From Psococerastis gibbosa (taxonomy: Eukaryota > Arthropoda > Insecta > Psocodea > Psocidae), in NCBI GenBank assembly GCA_963971405.1, contig OZ020485.1:34305921-34369920 (forward strand): DNA of 64,000 bases, written 5' to 3'. Positions within the stretch are counted from its first letter, which is position 1; the number at the start of each line of letters is the position of its first letter. Under the pieces are notes generated by a model. The model saw only the letters and a list, made by a program, of their open reading frames with translations, had not been told where the DNA came from and did no database searches. This document shows positions 33,601-43,293 of this stretch, piece after piece. Position numbers and translations under genes: made by a program.

Positions 33601-34954
33601 ATGTCGCATTTTGACGATAGCACGTTGGGAGCACGCACCTTATTTTAATTTTTGCTTTTACATGCACCTAACCTTTTGCTGGCTAAATGCTTTAAGAAAT
33701 TTGATCCAGCAAGTATTGGTATAAGGAAACTTGGAACGTGTAATTCCAAAATTAAAAAAAATGAATTCAAATTTTACATAAAAAATAAACAATCCAAATG
33801 TTTTTGTCTTTGATCGAATGAATATTACTGTGTAATCAGGGCCAATCTATACTTTCTGTCTGTCATTGCAGCTTACAATAAACTTAATTTGAAATAACTG
33901 ACAGTAAATAGAAATAAAAAATACCCATACGTGGTTTCCAGTACTTAATAATCTGAAACAGTATGAAACTTACAGCAGTCTTTTTGTCGAGACCGTAGGC
34001 GATTGCAGCTGCAGTAGGTTCATTGATTATACGGAGGACATTGAGGCCTGCGATGGCTCCGGCGTCTTTAGTGGCCTGCCTCTGTGAGTCATTGAAGTAG
34101 GCGGGGACAGTTACAACAGCATTGCTGACTGTTTTTCCCAGGTAGGCCTCTGCGGTTTCCTTCATCTTGGTGAGAACCATGGAGCTAATCTCTTCTGGGA
34201 AGAATGTCTTCGTCTCTCCTTTGTAGTCTACTTCAATTTTTGGCTTACCACCGTCGCTCACAACATTAAAAGGCCAATGTTTCATATCTGCTTGTACTGT
34301 GGCATCATCGAACCGCCTGCCTATCAACCTCTTAGCATCTGCAAGGCAAACGAATGAAAGAAAATTTAAAAATAAAAACTTTCTTCTGGAACACTGGCTT
34401 GTTGGTGCCCCCGATATCGAGCATTCAGCTAACAGCGTGGCAGTGTGCATCCATGATTATTGATTCACTGCCATATGTCTCAACATAACACAGCTGGTAG
34501 CTATGATAATTCCAAGTCTCCCTCTCGTCTTGTCTTGAGTAAGCATTGGTAACATAGGATGGGTCCATCACTTTTGGCATTATTAGAAATTAAAATTGGG
34601 AGCCACCCTCAGGTAGATGTAAGTAGTTTTGCTGCTTCCATCAGCGAAAAAGTATAACAAGAAGTATATTTAATCGAATATGGATGAAGATGCAATTCCT
34701 AACCTATCAATTTTTTTCGTATGGATACACGTGCGTACTTCAAACTTACCAAAAATTGTGTTATTTGGGTTCATGGCAACCTGGTTCTTGGCGGCATCCC
34801 CAATCAGTCGTTCGGTGTCGGTGAATGCAACATAAGAAGGTGTTGTTCTGTTGCCTTGGTCGTTAGCAATAATTTCGACTTTGCCATGTTGAAAGACGCC
34901 GACACAAGAGTATGTAGTACCCAAGTCAATACCAACAGCAGGTGCTTTAGCCAT
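30624..34954 (-). CDS. Hsc70: Cytosolic heat-shock cognate 70 chaperone, 6 coding exons
   Basis: ATP-driven HSP70 chaperone of the cytosol and nucleus. Coding exons (minus): 34954-34750, 34338-33974, 33365-32915, 32696-32551, 31882-31625 and 31154-30624; all phases agree, giving 651 residues. Signatures are IDLGTTYS (residues 9-16), [15 protein letters not shown] and [14 protein letters not shown] in the ATPase domain, the substrate-binding domain start [14 protein letters not shown], and the C-terminal Gly/Ala/Pro-rich tail ending GPTIEEVD. The EEVD end binds TPR co-chaperones and marks the cytosolic class. A splice acceptor (TTTTAG) abuts the ATG directly, so there is a 5'-untranslated exon; its donor (TTAAAT then GTAAGT) is at 35793. 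Introns, a leader intron and heat-shock elements upstream fit a constitutive but stress-responsive cognate gene. Introns 2 and 3 each host a C/D snoRNA. Confidence 0.97.
32757..32824 (-). ncRNA. Intronic C/D-box snoRNA in HSC70 intron 3 (U31/snR67-like guide)
   Basis: Read on the minus strand: C box ATGATGA (32816-32810), guide TACCGCCCCAG, D' box CTGA (32791-32788), C'-like TGCTGAT, then TGGTTTTT and D box CTGA (32768-32765). The ends pair as ATAATAC with GCATTAT. The guide is complementary to the conserved 28S rRNA segment CTGGGGCGGTA near the peptidyl-transferase region (known from rRNA sequence). The D box lies about 68 nt from the 3' splice site, the usual spacing for intronic C/D snoRNAs. 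Predicted role: 2'-O-methylation of a G in that segment. The match to human U31 is from memory. Confidence 0.85.
33437..33502 (-). ncRNA. Intronic C/D-box snoRNA in HSC70 intron 2 (paralogue)
   Basis: Minus-strand order: terminal stem AGTAA, C box ATGATGA (33494-33488), guide TACCGCCCCAGT, D' CTGA (33469-33466), C' TGATGAT, TGGTTTTT, D box CTGA (33446-33443), stem TTACT. It has the same architecture and the same two guide segments as the copy in intron 3, while the intronic sequence around both copies is unrelated. This is what selection on a guide RNA predicts. The D box is about 77 nt from the 3' splice site at 33366. By the D+5 rule the base opposite the fifth nucleotide above D' is a G in ACTGGGG of 28S rRNA. 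Confidence 0.87.
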
Positions 34955-35935
34955 CTAAAAGAAATAAATCAAGCCATTATTATTTTTCATGTCACAAATT
35001 ACTTAATGCGGCCACAGTACTTCCAGCCAAGGTCCCTGAAGTGTCGCCCGTAAGGCAGGAATTTTGCCATAAATGCAATTTAAATATTAAAATTTTTTCT
35101 TGGTCGGGAGTAAATGGAAATAAATTTAAGGCTCCACTGCACGTCGAATGCCGTAGTACCGCACCTTGCTTTTAACCAGTACACATAATGTACCTTATTT
35201 TTATTCGACTTACCGTCTCAATATAACAGATAATGATCAAATGATCATTGTTGCTGGTTAACTCTAGTTAAGTAACTTCAAAATAAAATAACAAATTTGA
35301 CTATGTTTAGGCTACCTTAACCAGGAAATGAACGATCAAGGTCATTAGTCATCACACATGCATGACACATCAACGCAATAAGTCGCAATTCTTATCACAA
35401 TTTGTAATAATAAGACCCAATAATTCTAAGTAATTTGCTGTGATATTTAAAAAGAAAAGTAACTAGCTTTACTAGCTGTGATTTAAATTAAGAAAACGAG
35501 ACTTGCTTTATTCAACTCGTGCACGTGGTTTCAAAAGTTCAAATTCAACTTTTCGCCAATTAATGTGCTTAGTAACAAGTAAATTATAATATTCTTTATT
35601 CAAACATTCTCATCTATTTGCTGACCTGATAGACGAAATAATTATGCAATTTGGTCAGAATTAAAGCCCGGCCACATGGCGGCAGTGGCAATCGATAGCC
35701 TTTTAGTCCATACAAATTAGTTCCGAATCCTTTAATACAAGCACAGATATTTAAATGGTTTTAAAGTAAATAAATCTGAAGAGGATACTTACATTTAAGA
35801 ATAAGTTACTGACAAGATAAATTAAGAGAGAATTTGATCAGCGTACCCTCAAACGCTCACAAGTCAACGTTGAAATAAAATGGCTGAATCACAAAAGTGA
35901 ACCCGCGAAGAGACTTATTTTGCGCGAGGGAGGGG
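34955..35935 (-). other. HSC70 5'-untranslated exon and leader intron
   Basis: On the minus strand, an untranslated exon running from about 35930 to 35793 would end TTCTTAAAT and be followed by GTAAGTATCC, a strong donor. The intron would close with TTTCTTTTAG at 34955, immediately before the HSC70 ATG. A leader intron ending next to the start codon is a known arrangement in cognate HSP70 genes. The exon start is inferred from the TATA-like element at 35959-35964. Confidence 0.7.
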
Positions 35936-35958
35936 AGGACAAGGCGAGTGCAATAAAA

Positions 35959-35996
35959 CTTATATGGTTTCTCGGAATGTCTCGAAACTAGAAATG
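35959..35996 (-). promoter_or_regulatory. HSC70 core promoter: TATA-like box with adjacent imperfect heat-shock element
   Basis: Minus-strand CATATAAG at about 35966-35959 would place transcription start near 35930. Directly upstream (35969-35993) are alternating TTC/GAA pentamers at 5-bp spacing (TTC at 35969, weak GGA at 35974, GTC at 35979, GAA at 35984), an imperfect heat-shock-factor site. Confidence 0.6.
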
Positions 35997-36166
35997 GTAT
36001 ATCCCTGCGCAGTGAAGTGAAGTTATTTCGCATGCGTATTAGAAAATTTGTCAACTGCATCTAACTTTTTTGGAAAACTCCTGCATGCAAATGCGATAAT
36101 TATCATTTGAAAGAAATTAAAAATTAAATTGAAAACTAGTGCCGGAAAAAATAAAGAATGAAATCT

Positions 36167-36218
36167 TTCTCGGAAGTTCTCGGAAGACGGCTAGCGAACA
36201 TTCTAGAACAATCTGGAA
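36167..36218. promoter_or_regulatory. Heat-shock element cluster
   Basis: At 36196-36218 five pentamers alternate GAA, TTC, GAA, ATC, GAA with exact 2-bp gaps; only the fourth deviates from consensus. At 36167-36185 the unit TTCTCGGAAG occurs twice in a row, again a TTC/GAA alternation. A CCAAT pentamer follows at 36219-36223 and an inverted one (ATTGG) near 36271. The position, 230-290 bp upstream of the predicted HSC70 start, fits heat-shock-factor control. Confidence 0.8.
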
Positions 36219-36299
36219 CCAATGAAAATGCTTCTTTTAAAATCTTGCATTTTGAAACAGCCCATGTGATTGGCTGTCGGAATGTACGTCAGTACGGGT

Positions 36300-37074
36300 A
36301 GCCCAAGCCTGAAGCCCGCCATTTTCATTCCAATCCAAATCCAAAACCAGATAAGTTCTGAAAACAAAAATACAATATGCTAATATATTGCAAATCTGTG
36401 CAATGCATCTATTGTCTATGCTGCAATGGTGTGTCTGTATTTATTTACAGTATGATATATTGTATGTACAGTACAAATGTACAATATAATACCACCTTGT
36501 ACTGTCTTTAAGGCTGTGCAACAGTTTACAGTACAATATGACATGTGCTAAATAATTAACTACTGTATGCTGTATGTTATACCGTAAGGCTCACTTTGCA
36601 TGTACTGTACATTGCAAATTGTACGGTAGGGCGATCAGTTTCAAGGTAGGGTTCTTAAAATCCCAACCATTTTGTGACTGTGCCATGACTCATGACTCAT
36701 TGTAAACTGTAAAGTCGAAAGTCGAAACTACAGTTATACAGTACATATGAAGAAAGGACATATGTAGTAATATAATGATATAGGCTGTGAAGTAATTTTA
36801 GCTACTGAAGCTACAAGTAAAAGAGTCAAGTAAAAAAAATACCGAAATGGTCTTACTGTATAAAGTCTTACAGTGTATCATAATGCATTTTTTATTTGGC
36901 CTTCATTTGGAAGTTCCGGTCAACCAATCAAGGTACATTGGATTTAAACGCCGTTTCCTTATTTAATTTGTTTAATTATTATTTTGCCATCATGCTTCCA
37001 TCATCTGGTATCGGCATACAGTAATTAATTGTCTGTCCATGCCCCATGGTAAAGATTTACTGTAAGGATAAAAG
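36300..37074. other. Intergenic stretch, no gene seen
   Basis: AT-rich and unusually dense in TGTA, TACAGTA and GTACAATAT words, so many short self-complementary segments are present. I see no ORF with coding character, no RNA gene and no mobile-element ends. Confidence 0.5.
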
Positions 37075-38185
37075 TTAAAACAGGAAGGAATAAGGGAGCT
37101 GAACTTTATTCAATGGCTAGTTGGCCACATAACCAACGAAGAAGTGCTCCATAGAATAAATGAAAAAAGAGCTACTGTATTATGTAGGGTGGTATACTCT
37201 TCTCAAGAGTATTTATACTCTTTTGTGTTCCGAATTCGACATACTCTTTCTTTTTGTGCTTTTGATGCAAATATAGCCTCTTTTTTACATCAGATCCTAC
37301 TCTTTCACTCTTTTACAGAATTTTGTAGTTTTGACGCTGGATGGGGGAGAAGGAGAAGAGGAAGTGCACTCTTCCGCTAAATTATTCAAGTAGCTATTGC
37401 TTATTAATAATTATAAAATTTTATGGGGCGGGTTACGTATGCGAATAATTAACCTTGTTATCATTGGATTTTTTGGTGAAGAAATAAAGAAATAGGTGTA
37501 CTAAACCCCTTCAATCAGTGATTTAAAGAGTAACACACAGTAATGTGTAACCAATCAATCAATCAATCAATCAGTCTTTGTCCATGACCCACCAAGGTGG
37601 GATAGACGGCGTCCAAAACAAAAGAAATCTAGAACAGAAACAAAAACGAACAAAAAATTTCATGCGGAAGCATACGTTAGATGGAGGGAGGGGGGGGGGT
37701 TATGTTTGAGCATCCCAGCATAACACACAACCCACCCCCCCCCCCCCCCCCAGTTGGCTCTTACGTATATAGATCTTGAGTATATGGGCCCTACTCTTTT
37801 TTCGTTTTGGAAATCTGGCCACCCTAGTATTATGGCCACCATTTCAATAAGAAGAGGCAAATGGATGGAACATATTCTGAGACACGAAGGGCTCCCCATC
37901 AAGAACATAATTGAGGGTATGGTTGAACTTCAACCTCTTGAGTTGGTGTCTTCAACATGGAGGACGGCAGAGGAAGGACTATAAGGAGTACCTAGAGCCG
38001 GGTAGAGGATGTCATGAAGGACCTAGGGTGCGACACCTACATAGAACTGAAAAGGACCGCACAAAACAGACATGAGTGGAGGAGAAAAATACAACATTCG
38101 CTGCAAACCATTCCCTAGATTGCATAAATAATTAGATTACTCGTGACCCTATCCCTAGATTGCAACTAAAGAAGAAGTTGGCTAC
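37075..38185 (+). mobile_element. 5'-truncated LINE (RT tail, family A) split by a hAT MITE
   Basis: The conceptual reading contains HITNEEVLHRINEKRATV before the interruption and SIRRGKWMEHILRHEGLP then NIIEG after it, followed by ELKRTAQNRHEWRRK: the conserved C-terminal tail of a non-LTR reverse transcriptase. Frames shift several times, so it is dead. Relatives are at 2428-2812, 2835-3290 and 57640-57895. The 642-bp hAT element at 37185-37826 interrupts it. Confidence 0.8.
37185..37826. mobile_element. hAT MITE with 8-bp target duplication
   Basis: Ends are TAGGGTGG and CCACCCTA, flanked by the direct octamer GTATTATG (37177-37184 and 37827-37834). Both terminus type and 8-bp duplication are hallmarks of the hAT superfamily. 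The interior includes an AATC microsatellite near 37553 and a pair of G and C homopolymers (37690-37750) able to pair with each other. No transposase ORF. Confidence 0.92.
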
Positions 38186-38543
38186 ATGTATAGCCGACAT
38201 GTTTGATTTCTCCAGGAAAGACTCAGGAAGAGTAGGCGCCATGGCAGATCGCAAACATTTTAGAGAAGAGTCTATAGGGGAGAGATGGGACATTTATGCA
38301 TCCCGCCAAAAATATATTTTTTTTTAATTTCAGGGACCAATCGCCACGTCTTCCATGACAAGCCCATTTTAAAATATAGCCTATACTACAAGTACAAGAT
38401 CATTTACATCAATTGACAAACCATTGAAAGGACGTGATGGGTTGTCCCAGAAATGTTTGGCGGAAGCGATTGGGAATTGGGTCTTGGGATCGGCATCTCT
38501 CATTTATTGAATCCTATTTCGTAGTTCGGCGGGGATTCCATTT

Positions 38544-39074
38544 GGTGCCCATTCCATTGACCGGCTAGGGCTATTTCCAAAACGGTGACGTGGTAGCAGA
38601 CACTCAAGAGTCAAGACTTAGGTGGCGTTTCCACCGACCTCGCATTGCAGATTTGACGGAAATGTTTATTTTCCTCTATGCCATAGTTAAAATTGATCAA
38701 TGATCATACAATAAAATCACAAACAAACTAAAATTAAAAAATGGCTTCATGGGATATGTTAATTAGGTGCCCATTCCACATACGTACAACGTCAATGAAA
38801 ATTATGAAATTGAAGGTGGTAGCAGACATTAAAGACATACTAAAAATTCTGCTACCACCTTCAATTTCATAATTTTCATTGACGTTGTACGTATGTGGAA
38901 TGGGCACCTTACAAACATTTTAATAGATTTCTATAAAAAGAAAAACAAACATTTCCATCAATGTTACTTGCAATCTGCAATGCGAGGTCGTTGGAGACTC
39001 TACCTAAGTCTTGAGTGTCTGCTACCACGTCACCGTTTTGGAAATAGCCCTAGCCGGTCAATGGAATGGGCGCC
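38544..39074. mobile_element. GGCGCC-end foldback MITE, copy 1 (contains a nested element)
   Basis: Same element as at 46114, 53147, 59173 and 63045: GGTGCCCATTCCATTGACCG at the left and its reverse complement ending GGGCGCC at the right. Without the nested insertion at 38766-38908 plus its TTA duplication it is 385 bp, the same as the intact copies. Confidence 0.92.
38766..38908. mobile_element. Innermost 143-bp foldback MITE with TTA duplication
   Basis: Near-perfect palindrome: GGTGCCCATTCCACATACGT to ACGTATGTGGAATGGGCACC. TTA occurs directly on both sides, and removing the element plus one TTA restores the sequence of the sister copy near 63250 exactly (ATGTTAATTACAAAC). This proves a 3-bp duplication for the family. 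The core GGTGGTAGCAGACATT is present. Confidence 0.93.
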
Positions 39075-39559
39075 TTATTAACGTCAAAAGCGATATTAAA
39101 TGTTTTTGACGTGGTAGCAGACATTTTTAGACAGTCTAAAATTTTAGACAATTTTAGACTGTCTAAAAATGTCTGCTACCACGTGTACTACTACGCACTA
39201 CCACTACCACTACGCAGACATTTTTAGACAGTCTAAAATTTTAGACAATTTTAGACTGTCTAAAAATGTCTGCTACCACGTCAAAAAACATTTAATATCA
39301 CTATTGACGGTGATGGAATAGAGTGGAATCCCCACCTTCAGTCAACTACGCTTTCAGGGCCATTTAGTCAAAGGTTTTTTTTGGGCCCAAAGAGGCAGAC
39401 GAGCTGATTGTTTTTCACGAAGTGACGAAGAGCATTGAGCATTTGAGCATGCGCAGATCGCAAATGTGCAGTGTGTGATTGTGACTTGTGTGCTAGATAT
39501 TTAAGAGAAAAGTAAACACCCATGAGATTTTTGTAATTTTATCTTGATTCTTGTTAATA

Positions 39560-41032
39560 ATGGCTAGGCGTGACACTGAAACCGGGTTGTCTGCGAAAAT
39601 ATCATCCATAATTAATGCTGCCCCTGATTATGGCGAGGAAGAGGATGACTTTACCAAGGTAAATCAAATAATTACCGAGGATCACAGTGATAGTGGAGAC
39701 GAGTTAAACCTAGCTCAATTTCGCAAAATAAATATTGAATTATTAGACGCTGGGGACAATAAGTATGCAGGTGTGCGGTCAACACGTAAAAATCTGACAA
39801 AAGAGAGAGCTTTTGGTTCTGATACTAGCGACGAATCCGACGATGCCGTTGACACAGGGTCAGTTAATAGTGAACCTTGTAGCGACGGAGACGCTGACAC
39901 GAGTGGTACGTTTGAAGATGACCAGGAAAATGAAGATAGCTCTTCTGAATCCTCAGACGATGAAAACGAAAGTAGTGATGAAGACGATGACGCCAAAAAT
40001 TCAATGTCTGATGACAGCGATGAAGCTGAAAGTGCCAGCACGTCTTATGCCAATGATAACAGTGAAAAAGACTCCGTCAATCTTATTAATGCCATGTTTT
40101 TTAGCGATGTTGAAAAGGGAGGTGCCATTCGCAATCAAATTAGCATTTGGGATTCTCTTTTGGAGTGCAGAATTAAATTCCAAAAATGCCTGTCTATGGC
40201 AAATAAATTACCTAAAAGCTCCAAAATGAAAGACTTCCTTCAAGCTGGTGGCAATGGTTTTTCCATGACGCAAAAGCAGTGCCAAAAATCTATGAAAAAT
40301 GTACTAAATAAGTTTTTGGAGTTACAGAAATGTTGTTTGGATATCAATACTAAATATTATCCAGGAGGGTCATCCAAGAGAGTTTTAAGTGAAGATGAAA
40401 TCACTAGTGAGAGCGATACAAATGAAGAAGTGGGTTATTACTCTGAACGGAAGCGTAGGAAACTTTCGGACTTCTCGGACGAAATTGGCAACCGTCACGA
40501 AGCATTTATTCCTTTTAGAAATGACACTATTCAGAAGTGGAACGACAAAACAAAGGTGGCTCATGCGGGCAGCAAAGACTTTAGTGCTTTCGAACAATCC
40601 ACTTTAAAGCAAATAGAAACTGTGCTAGCTGATAAAAATCGCTTATTAAAACGTACACGCACAAAGCGAAGTAACTACCGCATACTGGGAGAAGACGATG
40701 AGGAGCCCAACGCAAAAATATCGAAAGTGGATGAGTGTGGCGAGATTTTCGACGATGATGATTTTTATCATCAACTTCTGCGTGAGCTTCTTGAACGGAA
40801 GACTTCAGATGTGACCGATCCTGTTCAATTGAGTAGGCAGTGGATTCAATTACAGAAAGAGCGCAATAAAATGAAGAAAACTGTGGACACAAAAGCTAGC
40901 AAAGGACGAAAAATCCGGTATGACGTTCATCAAAAGCTTGTTAACTTCATGATGCCTATTGACAACATAACATGGACTGACGAAGCCCGGTCTGAGCTCC
41001 TTGTCTCTTTGTTCGGGAAGAAAGCCGTCTAA
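39560..41032 (+). CDS. AATF: AATF/Che-1/TRAUB-family ribosome biogenesis factor, intronless
   Basis: Nuclear/nucleolar protein of the AATF (yeast Bfr2) family, needed for early 40S ribosome assembly and, in vertebrates, also an RNA polymerase II co-regulator. The first ATG is at 39560 (AATAATGG context), giving 490 residues. Order: a short N-terminal part (MARRDTETG), a long acidic Ser/Asp/Glu region (about residues 85-175), the AATF domain with GGAIRNQISIWDSLLE and CRIKFQKCL, the motif TLKQIETVLADKNRLLKRT then TKRSNYRILG, and the C-terminal TRAUB domain with IFDDDDFYHQLLRELLERK, KGRKIRYDVHQKLVNFM and SLFGKK. The other genes here have 4 to 10 coding exons, but this one has none interrupting 1.47 kb. 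No poly(A) tract follows the stop, so a retrogene origin is possible but unproven. It is convergent with LMBR1. Confidence 0.96.
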   Translation: MARRDTETGLSAKISSIINAAPDYGEEEDDFTKVNQIITEDHSDSGDELNLAQFRKINIELLDAGDNKYAGVRSTRKNLTKERAFGSDTSDESDDAVDTGSVNSEPCSDGDADTSGTFEDDQENEDSSSESSDDENESSDEDDDAKNSMSDDSDEAESASTSYANDNSEKDSVNLINAMFFSDVEKGGAIRNQISIWDSLLECRIKFQKCLSMANKLPKSSKMKDFLQAGGNGFSMTQKQCQKSMKNVLNKFLELQKCCLDINTKYYPGGSSKRVLSEDEITSESDTNEEVGYYSERKRRKLSDFSDEIGNRHEAFIPFRNDTIQKWNDKTKVAHAGSKDFSAFEQSTLKQIETVLADKNRLLKRTRTKRSNYRILGEDDEEPNAKISKVDECGEIFDDDDFYHQLLRELLERKTSDVTDPVQLSRQWIQLQKERNKMKKTVDTKASKGRKIRYDVHQKLVNFMMPIDNITWTDEARSELLVSLFGKKAV

Positions 41033-43293
41033 GAGTCTAGCTTCTATTATTATTATTATTCTTTTTTTTTTGTAAGTTGGATTACAGCTACTACAATTAT
41101 ACCTTCTGCTGCTCTTTTTAAAATTTAAACCGGTTAAACTCCTTGTACTCAGAGTGGGTTCTAAATAAGCTCTTGCTAAAGTAACGACTTAGGAAGAGAT
41201 GGTCGGACCAGCTCTCCGAGGATCTGAGAGCCTGCAGCATCCATTTCGACGCATGGAGGGAGTTGGCGGAGGATCGCGCGCTTTGGAGGGGCTTGGTGCG
41301 ACAGGCGAATGGTCCTCACGGGTCGATGGAGCCACCTTAAGACAAGTAAAGTAACTAATATAATGAGTGAAATAAATACATAATCCTTTATAGAAGATTA
41401 TATTTGGTAGAATCACAAGATTACAACGTTTAAAATAACTTACTATGAAGTGCATACCGTACCTACAAATTACCAATTACAGTAGGCAGATTATAATGTG
41501 TTTATCATCGTTCAATCAAAAGAGATTTTCTGTATATTACCGGGAGTTTCCGGTAAATATAAAATAAGGCAAATAGTCAAGGTATGCACTAAAATCAGTC
41601 TCAAAACATGCTCATAGCTCATTAAAATCCAAACCATACAACCGGAGGGGAAACCTTATAGATAAATAAAATAACATTTCACAGGAAATATCAATTCCCT
41701 CAGAAGTAATGTTCCTCTACATCTTAAAAGATAGTGTGTGGGCCATCACTAACACCTATCGGCTGTGGTTGCAGGATCATATCAGCAGCCCTTTCTTCTG
41801 AAGAAAGTTAACCAGTCTTTTGAATAGGTACAGAATATCTATCAGTCGCATTTCATGTAGGCCTGGCCTGGTTAGAATTATTTGGTCCAGGCCTTGATAT
41901 TTTTAAGTATTCTGAGTTACTTTTAGGACAACTATTTTTTTATTATTACGTAATCATGTACCGTTATTGCCAATGTGCATAGGTCTACTGTTCTTTCATT
42001 ACGTTCAACGATGGGTCAACATATTTCCCCTTGTGACAGGGACCTTTCACTTAAGCAGTATAATTTAGTTCCAACGAAGTTATTCTTATCACTTCCCTGG
42101 ATTTGTATGATGCCTCAATAGTAAAAAAAAAAAAAATATTCGCCTAATTTTTGTAATTGTTACCTAACAGATTTGGAGGTCCAATTTAAACCCCTCAAAT
42201 CGGCTCGTTAAAGTCAGCATGAATATATTATTTTTATAACATCATAGTTTGTCCTGAGTCACATCATGACAACATTGCCCTAATTAAACATGTACGATGA
42301 TGATCTTGACATAGCGAAACTAGGTTCATAATAACAAGATTCAGTAAATCACACTAAAAATATTACAATGAGATTTGTGTCGCTTGGGATATAAAGGCAG
42401 TGGAGTGCGTAAGACTAAAAATAAATGGCAAACATGTACAACTACAATATGATGTACGATGGATAATAATTTAATATCATTACATAAAGCATTTTGAAAT
42501 ACTGCAGTTTCCATTGAAAGAGTATATAGGTACCAAAATGCTTACTATTTCTATAAATATTAAAAATATCACACATAGGCTAATATTTACATCAATGGCA
42601 TCGAGAAGGCAACAATTCACCAAGAAAAAACCCTAAATTCACTCGATCTTTTAAAAATTTAAGCCAGTAGGCATTTTGATTATAGTATACTAAGTCATTT
42701 TAAAAATTTAAGCTAGTTTTACTATCTAAGCTACTAAGTTTTTATAATGGAGGCTACCGGTCATGGTACCAATTCTAACAGCTAATAATCCCTTTTAGGG
42801 GGATTTAGTGTGAATGTAATTTACAACCTCTGCAGATCTGCCATTGCACAATCAATACAATATGTAATATTACAGACACTTTAATGCATAATAATTCAAC
42901 TAAAACGAACATGATAACTTTGCGCCCAATGCAGAAACAGCATTGAAAGCAACTATGTCAAATTAAATGTGTTTAAGCTGGCTAGGGAGTAAATGATGAA
43001 ATGACCGTACACACTACATAATATACAGTATCACCTACTTTCCAAAGATTTGATTGTACATTTACTATATTAATTCCTCTTAATTTAAAATACATCTAGC
43101 TTTGCGAAAGTTTCACCGTATTTTCCTGACGAATTTGAACTTGAACTTGAATGAGACTACTCGCTAACACATGCATGCGGCCGAGATAGACTAATAAAAT
43201 GATAATTAATTTTATATAGGAATGTTCGAAGTCGGCAATCCTTGTTTTGCTTAGTCGTGTTAAATAGATGGTAGCCGCAGGAGAAATAACAGT
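41033..43293. other. Convergent intergenic region (AATF and LMBR1 3' ends)
   Basis: About 2.2 kb holding the 3' UTRs of both genes. It contains a LINE tail fragment (41186-41345) and a copy of the ACCGGAGGGGAAA repeat (about 41638-41790). From 41800 to 43230 I see only AT-rich sequence without coding character. Confidence 0.6.
41186..41345 (+). mobile_element. LINE C-terminal fragment
   Basis: An open frame reads RWSDQLSEDLRACSIHFDAW then RELAEDRALWRGLVRQA and soon stops. This W-D-L...LA-DR-WR-LV pattern is typical of the extreme C-terminus of non-LTR retrotransposon polyproteins. It belongs to a different LINE lineage from the family-A tails. Confidence 0.65.

Larger units (their letters stand above)
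38528..39336. mobile_element. Outer foldback element hosting two nested foldback elements
   Basis: Left terminus GGCGGGGATTCCA and right terminus TGGAATCCCCACC are inverted repeats, and TTC flanks both ends (38525-38527, 39337-39339) as a 3-bp duplication. The right half contains two tandem palindromes around AGACAGTCTAAAATTTTAGA, each framed by TGTCTGCTACCACGT sequences. The left arm is interrupted by a 385-bp foldback copy that itself contains a third element. Confidence 0.85.

Noticed and set aside
35339..35360. C-box-like TGTGATGACT in the HSC70 leader intron
   Set aside because: No D box (CTGA) or terminal stem occurs at a fitting distance, so a third snoRNA is not supported.
39715..40041. 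Antisense Ser-rich frame opposite AATF
   Set aside because: It is the mirror of the acidic AATF region and has no independent support.
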